A stretch of 64,000 bases of DNA from an uncultured Dorea sp. (GCA_910578455.1 CAJTQA010000009.1:17897-81896), one strand, 5' to 3'; positions 41,397 through 50,346 are shown, counted from the stretch's first letter. Numbers and translations are program-made. The notes: a model not told the origin generated them from the letters alone.

Positions 41397-41412
41397 AACC
41401 GGAGGTTGCAGG

Positions 41413-42159
41413 ATGAAGAAAATATTATTGGCAGGGGAGTCATGGATGAGTTATACCACGCATGTAAAGGGTGCGGACGCATTCTACACCTCTGTGTACG
41501 AGACAGGTGAGAAATGGCTTAAGGCGGCGCTTGAAAAAGGGGGGTACGAAGTTGACTTCCTCCCCAACCATTTAGCGGTGGAGGAGTTCCCTTTTACGAT
41601 GGAAGAGCTGAAAGAATACAGCTGCGTGATTCTTTCCGACATCGGGGCAAATACCCTTCTGCTGCCCAGCGCTACATTTGCAAGGAGCGAAAAGAGGCCC
41701 AACCGGACAAAGCTCATACGGGATTATGTCAGGGAGGGGGGCGGCCTTATCATGGTGGGCGGCTACCTGACCTTCTCCGGCGTGGACGCCAAAGGGAAAT
41801 GGCATGACACCCCAGTACAGGAGGTGCTGCCGGTGGAAGTCCTTACCGTGGACGACCGGATGGAGCACTGCGAAGGCGTGACGCCAAAGGCAGTAAAGCC
41901 TCATAAGATTCTGGAGGGAATCCCGGAGGAGTTCCCGGATGTGCTGGGCTACAACAAGACAATCGCAAGAGAAGGAGCTGAGGTGCTGGCAGAGGTGGAA
42001 GGCGACCCGTTTATCGCGGTCATGGAGTGCGAAAAAGGACGCTCCGCCGTAGTGACGACAGACTGCGCCCCCCACTGGGCCCCCGTAGAGTTCTGCGAAT
42101 GGGAACACTATGGCCTGCTGTGGAAAAATATCGCGGACTGGGTGACGAAGAGCGAGTAA
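41413..42159 (+). CDS. Glutamine amidotransferase-like (ThuA/GATase1-like) protein
   Basis: A 248-residue alpha/beta protein. MKKILLAGESWMSYTTHVKGADAFYTSVYE at the start, ILSDIGANTLLLP, REGGGLIMVGGYLTFSG and TTDCAPHWAP are typical of the PF07090-like GATase1 group. A Cys nucleophile in the usual GATase place is not obvious (the equivalent elbow reads GGYLTFSG), so it may bind rather than hydrolyse glutamine, or be a ThuA-like enzyme. GGAGG precedes the ATG. It completes the first hydrolase block of the operon. Confidence 0.8.
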   Translation: MKKILLAGESWMSYTTHVKGADAFYTSVYETGEKWLKAALEKGGYEVDFLPNHLAVEEFPFTMEELKEYSCVILSDIGANTLLLPSATFARSEKRPNRTKLIRDYVREGGGLIMVGGYLTFSGVDAKGKWHDTPVQEVLPVEVLTVDDRMEHCEGVTPKAVKPHKILEGIPEEFPDVLGYNKTIAREGAEVLAEVEGDPFIAVMECEKGRSAVVTTDCAPHWAPVEFCEWEHYGLLWKNIADWVTKSE

Positions 42160-42247
42160 AGGCGCAGGTAAAAAGTTTTTCCTAGACAATTAAGCGGCGT
42201 ACTGGTAAAATATTTTTATCATGTGCAGAGGTCGGGGAAAATAAAAA

Positions 42248-43270
42248 ATGCGTGTTACAATGAAAGATATAGCGAAGTATGCAGGGTGTTCTGTGACGAC
42301 AGTTTCACTTGTGCTGAACAATAAGGCAAGGTCTATTCCGGAACAGACCCAGAAAAGGGTGATGGAAGTTGTGAAGGAGCTTAAATACCGTCCGAACCAG
42401 CTGGCGGTAGGGCTGATAAAAAAGCAGACAAGAACCATCGGGCTTGTCATTTCGGATGTGAGCAACAGCTTTTTTGCTACGCTTACTAAGGGTGTGGAGG
42501 ATGAGTGCCGCCGGGAGGGGTGGAATCTCATCCTCTGCAACACGAATGATTATCATAAACGGGAGATGGAATATATCCGCACGCTGGACGACAAGGGCGC
42601 GGACGGGATCATTCTGTGCTTTGCCAAGGAGGACGATACGTCGCAGCTAAGAGAGACCTTGGGACTTATCAGGGAGCTGGGGGTTCCCCATGTCATGGTG
42701 GACAGGTATGTGTCTGACGTGGAGCCCTATTTTGTGGCGACGGATCACGAGAAGGGCGGGTATCTGGCAGGAAAGCATCTGGCAAAGATGGGCCATAAGA
42801 GAATCGGATGCATTACAGGCCCGGACAATCTGGAAGACTCCCGCATGAGGACGGCGGGTTTTCGAAGAGCGCTTGAGGAATCGGGGATTTCTTTTGACCG
42901 GGAAAATGTGTACGTGGGAAATTACGATATGGAGAGCGGCGAGCGGGGGGCGCAGTACCTTATGGAGCGCGGCGTTACGGCGATCTTTGCCTACAACGAG
43001 CTGTCGGCCTACGGCGTATACCGCTGGGCCGGGAAAAATGGAAAGACAGTTCCGGAAGATATATCGGTGGTAGGGTATGACGATGTAGGATTTTCGGATA
43101 TCTTTAACGCTCCGCTGACAAGTGTCAGGCAGCCGGTGTATGAGATGGGAAAAGAGGCGGTGCATCAGATGATTGTAGGCATCAAAGAGAAGAAACCGAA
43201 AAAGGAAAAGATTCAGTTTGAACCGGAGCTGATTATCCGAAAAAGTGTAAAGGTGTTGGATGATGTATAA
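42248..43270 (+). CDS. LacI family regulator of the ECF-hydrolase cluster
   Basis: A 340-residue repressor with helix-turn-helix TMKDIAKYAGCSVTTVSLVLNNKARSIP and hinge YRPNQLAVGLIKKQTRTIGLVISD. The effector domain shows DGIILCF, GHKRIGCITGP and ISVVGYDDVGFSD. It lies inside the gene run it presumably controls and overlaps the next gene by 11 bp. The palindrome TAAAACGTTTTA after the operon promoter is a fitting target. ATG 42248 is used; ATG 42260 is a close alternative. Confidence 0.92.
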   Translation: MRVTMKDIAKYAGCSVTTVSLVLNNKARSIPEQTQKRVMEVVKELKYRPNQLAVGLIKKQTRTIGLVISDVSNSFFATLTKGVEDECRREGWNLILCNTNDYHKREMEYIRTLDDKGADGIILCFAKEDDTSQLRETLGLIRELGVPHVMVDRYVSDVEPYFVATDHEKGGYLAGKHLAKMGHKRIGCITGPDNLEDSRMRTAGFRRALEESGISFDRENVYVGNYDMESGERGAQYLMERGVTAIFAYNELSAYGVYRWAGKNGKTVPEDISVVGYDDVGFSDIFNAPLTSVRQPVYEMGKEAVHQMIVGIKEKKPKKEKIQFEPELIIRKSVKVLDDV

Positions 43271-44615
43271 AAATAAATTGAATTTCATGAGCGGGGACCT
43301 GGCACATGTTGCAAAAGACAAGGTGCAGGACCGGTATGCAGGCGTCTCCTTCGGGGGGCGTCTGATTTTAAAAGGGGGCCGTATTGTGGATCCCGGAAAT
43401 GACAGAGATGAGATCGGGGACCTGGCGGTTCTTGACGGAACCGTGTACCAGGCAGGCGGGCTTATCATGCCGGAAACCGGAGACAGGGTCATCGACTGCG
43501 GGGGGCTTATTGTGATGCCGGGGCTTATAGACATGCACCTCCATCTGGGGGATCTGTTTGAGATTACTACGGATTCCGTATTCTGCGCGGCGGCAGACGG
43601 CGTGACGGCAGGGTTGTCTCCGGGAGCGGGGAATACGTTTATGGCCCCGGCGCTTTTGGGGGCTGAGGTTGACAGGGGACTGCCCCTTAATCTGGGGGTG
43701 TACTTAGGCGCGGCAAACGTGCTTGGAACCCGGATGACGGCAGAGGAGCTTACGGCGATGTTCCAGGGCAGGGCAGATGCGGCGGTCCTGTCCGAGAAGA
43801 TGACAAGGAACGCCGTTACCAATACGACGGCCAATCTGGTCGTCGGCATCAAGGACCATATGGGGCATTTTATCATGCCGGATGAAAGCATTGAGAAGAT
43901 TTACGAGATTACTTCGAAGGCGGGCCTTCTCTATATGTCTCACACTCAGGACCCGGAACACGCGGAGCGCATGGCGGGGCTGTCAAAGGGGAGGCCCCTT
44001 CACCTTGCCCATGCGACGGCGGCGGGCTGCAAAACCCACTGCGGCCCGGAGGAGGGGATGCAGAGAGTGCTAAAGCTCATAGACGGGGAACAGATTACGG
44101 GAGAGTTTGTCACGACCATGCTCCGCACAGGCCTTGGCAGCAGGGAGGGCCTTCAGATGACAAAGTCGTCACAGAGGCTGGCCTACGACGCGCTCTCGGA
44201 GGGCAGGGTGGATATTCTTGTCTCCGACGGGCAGAATCAGGGAACGATGAAAGGCTTTGGCGATACAAGGGATAATATCCCTGCTATTTTAGAGCTTTCC
44301 GAGATGGGCGTCCTGTCTCTTAGCAGGGCGGTGGCGGCCATGACCTGCAACCCGGCAAGGCTTTTGGCCGGGAGGACGAAAAATTCCTGGTGGAAGGAAA
44401 AAATGGGGCATCTTGGAGCCGGGGTGCTTGCCAATATCACGGTCGTCGACCCGGAGGATAAGCTCGCCGCGTACACGATAGTAAACGGCGAGATCGTATC
44501 CTTTGAAAACAGGATTGTGAGAAGGGGCCTTGGAGCCGGGGGGTGGCTGTGCAAGTTCGGCATGGTGAGAAAAACCGGGGTCGGAGACCTTTCTATGTAT
44601 TCATATGTAAGATGA
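43260..44615 (+). CDS. Dihydroorotase/hydantoinase-like amidohydrolase
   Basis: Metal-dependent amidohydrolase of 451 residues with a small beta-domain (LILKGGRIVDPGNDRDEIGDLAVLDG in pieces), the HxH ligand pair in MPGLIDMHLHLGD, VVGIKDHMG with a possible carboxylated Lys, SHTQDPEHAE, LHLAHATAAG and VSDGQNQGT (Asp replacing the usual DHAPH). TCNPARLLAG and VLANITVVDPED close the barrel and beta domain. Within this operon it may open a cyclic imide or ureide imported by the ECF system. Overlaps the LacI gene by 11 bp. Confidence 0.88.
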   Translation: MMYKNKLNFMSGDLAHVAKDKVQDRYAGVSFGGRLILKGGRIVDPGNDRDEIGDLAVLDGTVYQAGGLIMPETGDRVIDCGGLIVMPGLIDMHLHLGDLFEITTDSVFCAAADGVTAGLSPGAGNTFMAPALLGAEVDRGLPLNLGVYLGAANVLGTRMTAEELTAMFQGRADAAVLSEKMTRNAVTNTTANLVVGIKDHMGHFIMPDESIEKIYEITSKAGLLYMSHTQDPEHAERMAGLSKGRPLHLAHATAAGCKTHCGPEEGMQRVLKLIDGEQITGEFVTTMLRTGLGSREGLQMTKSSQRLAYDALSEGRVDILVSDGQNQGTMKGFGDTRDNIPAILELSEMGVLSLSRAVAAMTCNPARLLAGRTKNSWWKEKMGHLGAGVLANITVVDPEDKLAAYTIVNGEIVSFENRIVRRGLGAGGWLCKFGMVRKTGVGDLSMYSYVR

Positions 44616-44627
44616 GGGAGGGAGCAG

Positions 44628-45884
44628 ATGATGAGAGAGAAAATGCCGCAGGGCGGCAGCGGATTGCAGGATATATGGAAACCTTCTGAGAGCAGGTGCA
44701 CACAGCTGCTAAGGGAGCTTGTGCAGACGGACACATGCCAGCCGGAGGGGAAGGAAGAAATGCTTGTGGATAAGATCATAAGCAGGCTGCCGGAGGGCAT
44801 CGCATATACGAAACTTAGCCACGGGGAGGGGAGGGCATCCCTGATTGTCGAGATTGGGAGGAAACTGGAAAGTAAGGTTCATGCAGAGGACCAGGCCCGG
44901 CCAGGGGAAACGTCAGATGATGGCGCGCTTGCCTTTATAGGCCATCTGGACACGGTTTCATGCGGAAAGAAAGAAGAGTGGAAGTACCCGCCCCATGACG
45001 CCCATATGGAAGACGGGGTCATGTACGGGCGTGGAACGGCGGATATGAAAGGCGGCGCGGCGGCGATGATCCTTGCCATGGAAAAGATATGGGAGGAAAG
45101 GCATCTGCTGAAACGAGACGTTTATTTCTGCTTTACTGCCGACGAGGAATACAAAGGCCTTGGCATACAGGCCATTGCCGGAGGGGGATATCTGTCCGAT
45201 GTGAAGGAAGTGATCATCTGCGAGCCGTCAAACGGGCAGGTCAGCATCTGCGAGAAAGGCGCTGTCTGGCTGTCGGTGCGGGTAAAGGGAGTGAGCGCCC
45301 ACGCCTCAAGGCCGGAGCTTGGCGTCAACGCGGCGGAGATTGCGTATAAATTTGCCGGGAGGATGAAAGAGCGTGTGGAATCTGCGGGGGAACATCCGAT
45401 CCTGGGAAAGGCCAGCGCGTCGGTGACAAAGATAGAGAGCGGCATTATGACGAACATGATCCCTCCGGAGGCGGAGCTTGTCTTAGATATCCGCACAGTG
45501 CCGGGAATTGGCTGCGGGGAAGTGGAGGAGCATGCCGTAAGGGTGGGAAAGGAGCTTAAGGAGGCGCATCCCGGGCTTGACATCTGCATAGAAACGCTCA
45601 ACTGCCGTCCGGCGGTGGGAACAAAAGAAAGTGAAAGGATCGCGGCACGTATGCTAAGGCTGTCGGAGGCGATGGGGATGTCCGGCAAGCCGCGGGGAAC
45701 GCACTTTTACACGGACGCCTCCCAGCTGATCCCGGTGCTGCCGGTGCCCTTTGTAATCGCGGGGCCGGGGGATGATAAGCAGGCGCACTGCACGGACGAG
45801 CATATAGAGCTGGGGAGCGTGATGCGGTTTGCGGAAATGTACTGGCGGTATGCTACTTTATCTTCAGCAGGATCGATGCTTTAA
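44628..45884 (+). CDS. Second M20 family metallohydrolase
   Basis: A 418-residue two-zinc hydrolase distinct in sequence from the M20 protein at 39383. Motifs are FIGHLDTVSCG, GRGTADMKGGAAA, FTADEEYKGLG, ICEPSNGQVSICEKGAVW, ASRPELGVNAAE and HCTDEHIELG. Such enzymes cleave N-acyl, N-carbamoyl or succinyl groups. It ends the plus-strand run and overlaps the convergent kinase gene by 32 bp. GGAGGGAG precedes the ATG. Two M20 enzymes in one cluster suggest sequential deacylation steps. Confidence 0.9.
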   Translation: MMREKMPQGGSGLQDIWKPSESRCTQLLRELVQTDTCQPEGKEEMLVDKIISRLPEGIAYTKLSHGEGRASLIVEIGRKLESKVHAEDQARPGETSDDGALAFIGHLDTVSCGKKEEWKYPPHDAHMEDGVMYGRGTADMKGGAAAMILAMEKIWEERHLLKRDVYFCFTADEEYKGLGIQAIAGGGYLSDVKEVIICEPSNGQVSICEKGAVWLSVRVKGVSAHASRPELGVNAAEIAYKFAGRMKERVESAGEHPILGKASASVTKIESGIMTNMIPPEAELVLDIRTVPGIGCGEVEEHAVRVGKELKEAHPGLDICIETLNCRPAVGTKESERIAARMLRLSEAMGMSGKPRGTHFYTDASQLIPVLPVPFVIAGPGDDKQAHCTDEHIELGSVMRFAEMYWRYATLSSAGSML

Positions 45885-47178
45885 AAATATGGTTCTGATA
45901 TTCAAACTTTGATATGCCGTTATATTCTTCAATTGTATTGAGGACGGAGGAGATGCCAATCCCCTTGCGTCCTTTTTTCTTGGAAGAAATGAAAGTATTG
46001 CCGGAGCGCTGAATCTCTCCCTCGTAGCTGTTTTCGACGATGATGACAAGGAGGGAGTTGGTTGTGGCTGATATTTTTACATTGATGAAACGGCGTTCAC
46101 AACTCATCCGGGCGCAGGCATCGGCGGCATTTTCCAGAAGATTAGACACTACGGCGCACAGATCCACATCCGGAATGAGAGGTTCTTTCGGGAGGGATAT
46201 AGATATATGGAAGGCAGAGCCTATGCCCTCTGACAGCTCTTTATAATAGCCGATGATGGAATTTAAAGAGAGGTTTTCACAGAAGGTTTCCGTGGGCGGA
46301 GTCAGGGAGGAGCGGTAATCTTTTATGTAGCCGTTAAGCCCTTGGATATCATTTGCCGCGATATAGGAGTCTATCACGAGGAGGTGATGGCGCATGTCGT
46401 GGCGCTGTCTGCTTGTCTGTTCAATCTGTGACTGGAGAATTTCCGTCTGTTTGCGCTGCGCCGCCGAGACAGTCTCGGAGATGTGCAGCTTTTCCTGGAG
46501 AGCGGCATTTTCCATGACTACGATGACCATCTTTACGATCAGTACATAGGTGGCAAAGGTCAGGCTCACCCAAAGGGGCGGGATGTAGCAGAAAAATCTG
46601 TCCGGCATGGAGCCGGGGGAAGAGATATTTATGGAGAATATCATATTATAGAGTAGATTGTTGCAGACGGGGATAATCCACACCTGGCTCCATATGGAGA
46701 AAGAGACGGCATAGTCCAGGGCCGGGCGCAGCGATTTCCGGAAAAAGCGGCAGATGAACGGGAAGGTGGCAGCAGTCAGGACGGCTCTTATCAAGGATGC
46801 GTCAAACGTGTCATAGAAAGGAAGACGGCCGTGAATGAGAAAATAGGCGTACATGGAAAGCAGCGTGACATGTTCTGCGTAGCATTTTGCGATGGCTACG
46901 ATAAAGATGCCGTGTTCCAGCCGGTATCCGGTGGCCATGTCAAAGATGACGGCCCCCAGGATAATGGAGGACAGGCTGAGGATAATGTATTTTACCGGAA
47001 ATGCCGCGTAGGCGGCATAGGTTCCGGAGCCGTAAAAAGCAATTACCAGATATAAAAGGATGGCTCCGGCAATATGCATAAGGACAGGTTTCCGCAGATG
47101 ATCCTTAAAAGTAAGGAGAAGGAGCGCAAAACAGGGAAGTATAAAGCAGAATGTATTTATGATATGAGCCGGCGTCAT
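45853..47178 (-). CDS. GHKL-type sensor histidine kinase (AgrC/LytS-like)
   Basis: Membrane kinase of 441 residues with about six to seven helices in the first ~230 residues, a short coiled linker, and a cytoplasmic ATPase of the GHKL family. The phospho-site is RQRHDMRHHLLVIDSYI; the N box is VVSNLLENAADAC and the G box KGRKGIGISSVLNTI. It is coupled by ATGA to the LytTR regulator transcribed just before it. GGAGGT lies 7 nt before the ATG. This architecture often senses peptides or membrane state; the signal is unknown. Confidence 0.91.
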   Translation of the reverse strand: MTPAHIINTFCFILPCFALLLLTFKDHLRKPVLMHIAGAILLYLVIAFYGSGTYAAYAAFPVKYIILSLSSIILGAVIFDMATGYRLEHGIFIVAIAKCYAEHVTLLSMYAYFLIHGRLPFYDTFDASLIRAVLTAATFPFICRFFRKSLRPALDYAVSFSIWSQVWIIPVCNNLLYNMIFSINISSPGSMPDRFFCYIPPLWVSLTFATYVLIVKMVIVVMENAALQEKLHISETVSAAQRKQTEILQSQIEQTSRQRHDMRHHLLVIDSYIAANDIQGLNGYIKDYRSSLTPPTETFCENLSLNSIIGYYKELSEGIGSAFHISISLPKEPLIPDVDLCAVVSNLLENAADACARMSCERRFINVKISATTNSLLVIIVENSYEGEIQRSGNTFISSKKKGRKGIGISSVLNTIEEYNGISKFEYQNHIFKASILLKIK

Positions 47179-47903
47179 GATTTCATACCTCCATTTACAT
47201 AGTCAAAGATGTAGTTTGCATATGTCTGAATGATTGTCTTGCGCTGAGCCTTGAAAATGGGAAGACGCTCTCCGCTTTTGAGGATAAAGTCGCTGTCTTG
47301 CCAGGAATCAACGTAATCCATATTGACCATGCAATTCCGGTAGCACCATAAAAACTGCCTGTAGGGGGAGAGCATGGGAGAAAAATCCCCGAAGGGCATG
47401 TAGGAGCGGATAAGTCTTGGCGGCGTATGTACCTGGGTATAGTGGTTGTGGTAATCTACGTACATAATGTCTGAGATAAGAACCCTCGTCTGAAACCGCC
47501 CTTCCTTCAGTTCGATATAATGAGTGAATTTTGAGGCAGCATTTTCATAGCAGTCGAGGGCATCCTCCAGCCGTGCGTAGGTGTAGGGCTTTAACAGATA
47601 ATCCAGGGCGTGAAGGCGGAATGCGCTGACGGCGTGCTCCTTGCTGGTAGTTGAAAAAATAATCTGGCATCTTGGATTCAGCTTTTTTATCGCTTTTGCA
47701 ATCTGGATGCCGTCTAAGTCCTGCATGAAGATATCCAGAAAGACAAGGTCGTATTTTTCTGTCTTAAAAGCGCTGAGAAATTCCCTCTCCTTTGTAAATG
47801 TTTTGACTGATGCGTGTACCCGGCGCTCATTGCAGTACCGGCATATGTATTCGTATAAAAGTGAGATGTCCTTTGAAGAATCATCTATGATTGCGATTGT
47901 CAT
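47175..47903 (-). CDS. LytTR family response regulator
   Basis: A 242-residue regulator. The receiver domain has IAIIDDSSKD and phospho-Asp in LVFLDIFMQDLDG; the C-terminal LytTR domain (VLISDIMYVDYHNHYTQVHT, SPMLSPYRQFLWCYRNCMVNMDYV in pieces) binds DNA as in AgrA. ATG 47903 has GGAGG 5-6 nt upstream; the longer open frame upstream has no ribosome site. It is first in the minus-strand pair. A 28-bp tandem repeat 98 bp upstream is a candidate autoregulatory site. Confidence 0.92.
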   Translation of the reverse strand: MTIAIIDDSSKDISLLYEYICRYCNERRVHASVKTFTKEREFLSAFKTEKYDLVFLDIFMQDLDGIQIAKAIKKLNPRCQIIFSTTSKEHAVSAFRLHALDYLLKPYTYARLEDALDCYENAASKFTHYIELKEGRFQTRVLISDIMYVDYHNHYTQVHTPPRLIRSYMPFGDFSPMLSPYRQFLWCYRNCMVNMDYVDSWQDSDFILKSGERLPIFKAQRKTIIQTYANYIFDYVNGGMKS

Positions 47904-48000
47904 AACAGCCTCCGAAATATAGTTGGTAGAGCATCCTGAATGCTTTTCATGCAAACATATCAATATTAACATATTACGCGTCAGGACTGAGCTGTGTAAA

Positions 48001-48056
48001 TAGTAAAAACATGTCAAATACAGTAAAATGGTAAAATTGCGGCAAATACAGTAAAA
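48001..48056. repeat. 28-bp tandem direct repeat upstream of the LytTR gene
   Basis: Two adjacent 28-bp units (48001-48028 and 48029-48056) end in the identical 14-mer CAAATACAGTAAAA, with similar first halves (TAGTAAAA and TGGTAAAA). LytTR regulators bind direct repeats on one DNA face, so this pair, upstream of the regulator, is a candidate binding region. The exact half-site does not match the AgrA consensus I know. Confidence 0.55.
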
Positions 48057-48217
48057 AGTTTTTTTTGAGGCCTGCCAGGGTGTATAAAGATATAGGCGCG
48101 CAGTTGGGATGTCCATTCTGTGTTGCAGTGTAAGTACATGATTTTACCTTTAGCGGGCGGAAGAGTGCATAATTCTCCGTCCGCTGAGGGTACAGTCAGA
48201 AATGTTCCGGTTATTTC

Positions 48218-48246
48218 TTGAATTTTGTGTCGAAAATTGATATGAT
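48218..48246 (+). promoter_or_regulatory. Promoter for the 198-residue membrane protein gene
   Basis: TTGAAT (48218-48223), a 17-bp spacer and TATGAT (48241-48246) lie 89 bp before the GTG start. The rest of the 432-bp gap holds the LytTR-upstream repeat and an imperfect GC-rich stem (48152-48185) but no gene. Confidence 0.6.
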
Positions 48247-48335
48247 AGAAAGACAAACTGTTTAGTCAGATTCATACATGTATTATCGGAAATAATATTT
48301 CGGGGTACATTCATGCACAAAAGGAGGGAGTATTT

Positions 48336-48932
48336 GTGATTAATGAATTAAACAGCACGAAAGACGAGGGCGCCGAACCTGCAGCTATGTCTGTCGGCAT
48401 AGAACCTCAGGCAGCACCGGAGGAAACTTTAGCAGCGGCATCAGAGCCTTCGTCGGAGAGCAGGACAGCCGGGCAGGATGCCCGGAAGGCAGAGAGTGTT
48501 CCGGACACCGGGGAAAAGGCAGAGCCGGAACGTGAATGCCAGAGGCAGGCGCCCCCATTCAGGGAAGATTTTGGAGAGGCTCCAGGCATGGACAGTGAAA
48601 GGCGTTCCCAGAAACGTTTTTGGAGTTTCCGTTCCGGAAATGACGAGGAATCGAGGGATAAGCTGATTCTGTCGCGCATCCGGGATGAGGATCTTATGGA
48701 GTACCTGGCATTGGAGCAGCGTAGGGTGGAATTCCTCCAGCAGGCAAAAGAGGCGAAGGAAAAGCGTCTCCTGAATGCGTTTCAGCTAATTGTGACGCTG
48801 GCGGCAATCGTTGCGCTTACATATCTCTTGCGGGATAACCCTACGATACTGATCAGCATCCTTTATGTAGCCGGGATTGTAGCGGCGCTTAAAGTGTGGA
48901 GGAATCCTCAGGATAATTCCCGTGTGCGGTGA
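48336..48932 (+). CDS. Hypothetical two-helix membrane protein with long disordered N terminus
   Basis: I recognise no family. Of 198 residues the first ~105 are Glu-, Ala- and Pro-rich and look disordered. Residues ~110-145 form a charged helix (EDLMEYLALEQRRVEFLQQAKEAKEKR in pieces), followed by two membrane helices at ~146-165 and ~171-187 and a short basic tail. The GTG start is preceded by AAGGAGGG. It has its own promoter and a strong terminator, so it is a single-gene unit between the LytTR pair and the second sugar operon. Confidence 0.72.
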   Translation: MINELNSTKDEGAEPAAMSVGIEPQAAPEETLAAASEPSSESRTAGQDARKAESVPDTGEKAEPERECQRQAPPFREDFGEAPGMDSERRSQKRFWSFRSGNDEESRDKLILSRIRDEDLMEYLALEQRRVEFLQQAKEAKEKRLLNAFQLIVTLAAIVALTYLLRDNPTILISILYVAGIVAALKVWRNPQDNSRVR

Positions 48933-48985
48933 GGGCGGCATATGTGTGCATGCCCTAAGGGGCTTGACGGGAAACAGACAGTTCT

Positions 48986-49036
48986 AGCCCAGGGAGGGAA
49001 CGGCTCATTGCAAGCCGCCCCCTCCCTGGGCTTTTT
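48986..49036 (+). terminator. Strong intrinsic terminator
   Basis: AGCCCAGGGAGGG (48986-48998) pairs fully with CCCTCCCTGGGCT (49020-49032); the inner CGGCT/AGCCG can extend the stem. A T run follows. It ends the transcript of the two-helix membrane protein. Confidence 0.85.
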
Positions 49037-49057
49037 TATAAATATCAGATATGAAAA

Positions 49058-49146
49058 GCATCCGGACCGGATGCGGACAGGATCGAGGCAGAGATGCCTC
49101 TTTTTTTGATACCTTGACGGACAAAGTCCGCCTGTTCCGCAGGAAC
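49058..49146 (+). other. Hairpin cluster including a second terminator
   Basis: Downstream of the main terminator lie GCATCCGG-A-CCGGATGC (49058-49074), then GAGGCA/TGCCTC with a 4-nt loop and seven T (49085-49107, an intrinsic terminator form), then CGGAC-AAA-GTCCG (49119-49131) and GTTCC-GCA-GGAAC (49134-49146). No gene is present. The second terminator has no obvious transcript to end, which raises the possibility of a small RNA or leader. TTGACA at 49272-49277 is nearby but its best -10 is badly spaced. Confidence 0.45.
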
Positions 49147-49368
49147 TTGTATTACGGAATGCCCTGTGGGTATGCCCTGAAATAGTGGAAAAAACCTTTA
49201 GTAAAAACAGAGAAATTTTAGAATAAAAAATAGAGGAAATATACAAAAATAAATTGAAAAATGAAAATGAATTGACATTTATATTTATGTATGATAGGCT
49301 GAAAAAGCAAAGCCGTGCACGGGCACAATAACACTTTTAATCAAATTCTGGACGAAAGGAGAACATTT

Positions 49369-50346
49369 ATGAAAAAGGTTGTAAGCATTTTAATGTGTAT
49401 CATGATGATGGCTGGAATATGCGCGTGTAGTACAGGGGGGAAAGGGGAAGGAACGGAAACAAAAGAAGCCGGCGGCAAGGAGAAAGGCCTGATCGGAATT
49501 ACCACTTCCATGTACACCAATGAGGGCCTGACAATTATGTGCGACACAATCAAGGCAAAGGTAGAAGAAGAGGGCTATCAGGCAGTTATTAAAGATGCGA
49601 ATCTGGATCAGGCTCAGCAGACAAAGGATGTTGAGGACTTTATAAGCCAGGGTGCGAAGCTGATTATTGTGGAGGCCTGTGATTCGGTGGGCGTAAAGTC
49701 TGCATTTGAGCTGTGCAACAAAGCAGGAATCCCGGTTTTAAGCGTAAATCAGATATTAGGCGAGGACCTTCTGAAACTGGTTACAGGTTCGGTCACAAGT
49801 GACAATTATACTGCAGGATATGAGGTCGGCAAGGAAGTCGCAAAGCAGCTTAACGGCAAGGGCAAGGTCTGCATCTTAACATATGATGTTGCGTTCGTCT
49901 GCAGGGAAAGAGGAGACGGATTTAAGGATGCCATGAAAGAGAACCCGGGAATTGAGGTTCTGGAAGTATTTGACGGCGTATGCACAGAAGATGAGGCGAT
50001 GAAGAAAACAGAAGACTGGATGCAGCAGTATCCTGATGTTACGGCAATTTTCGGCAACAATTCCAACTGCGGCGTGGGGATTGCGGCAGCGGTGAGGTCA
50101 GCTGGAAAGACAGATGACATTCTGGTTGCGAATGTAGACGGCTTATCAGGAGATATCCGCAATATGGATGACGGAGCGCTGGATATTACTGCGGTGTATC
50201 CTATGAAGGAACTGGCGGCAGAGGCGGCAGACAGGGCAGTTGAGGTATTAAAGACAGGAGAATGCGGCGAAGATCCGCGCCTGAAATTCAGCTTATGCAC
50301 AGTTGATGATATCGAAACATACAAGGAATACTGGGGAATTAAATAA
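49369..50346 (+). CDS. CUT2-type sugar-binding lipoprotein (second sugar operon)
   Basis: Extracellular receptor of 325 residues with a lipoprotein signal (MKKVVSILMCIMMMAGICAC, lipid Cys20). IGITTSMYTNEGLTIMCDTIKAK, FISQGAKLIIVEACDSVGV, IPVLSVNQILGED and ITAVYPMKELAAEAADRAV are typical of the ribose-binding family. GAAAGGAG supports ATG 49369. It is first in an operon with ATPase, permease, two unknown enzymes and GH43, so its ligand may be a glycoside larger than a monosaccharide; that is inference. Confidence 0.92.
   Translation: MKKVVSILMCIMMMAGICACSTGGKGEGTETKEAGGKEKGLIGITTSMYTNEGLTIMCDTIKAKVEEEGYQAVIKDANLDQAQQTKDVEDFISQGAKLIIVEACDSVGVKSAFELCNKAGIPVLSVNQILGEDLLKLVTGSVTSDNYTAGYEVGKEVAKQLNGKGKVCILTYDVAFVCRERGDGFKDAMKENPGIEVLEVFDGVCTEDEAMKKTEDWMQQYPDVTAIFGNNSNCGVGIAAAVRSAGKTDDILVANVDGLSGDIRNMDDGALDITAVYPMKELAAEAADRAVEVLKTGECGEDPRLKFSLCTVDDIETYKEYWGIK

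Noticed and set aside
42647..43891. Long minus-strand open frame (414 residues) across the LacI and amidohydrolase genes
   Set aside because: It lies antisense to two well-supported genes, has a low-complexity Ser/Pro/Arg composition and matches no family.
48152..48185. Imperfect stem AGCGGGCGGA/TCCGTCCGCT as a terminator or riboswitch
   Set aside because: No T run on either strand and no recognised riboswitch pattern.
49272..49295. TTGACA and TATGAT as a promoter for the second sugar operon
   Set aside because: The spacer is only 12 bp; no -10 at 16-18 bp is convincing, so the true promoter is left open.
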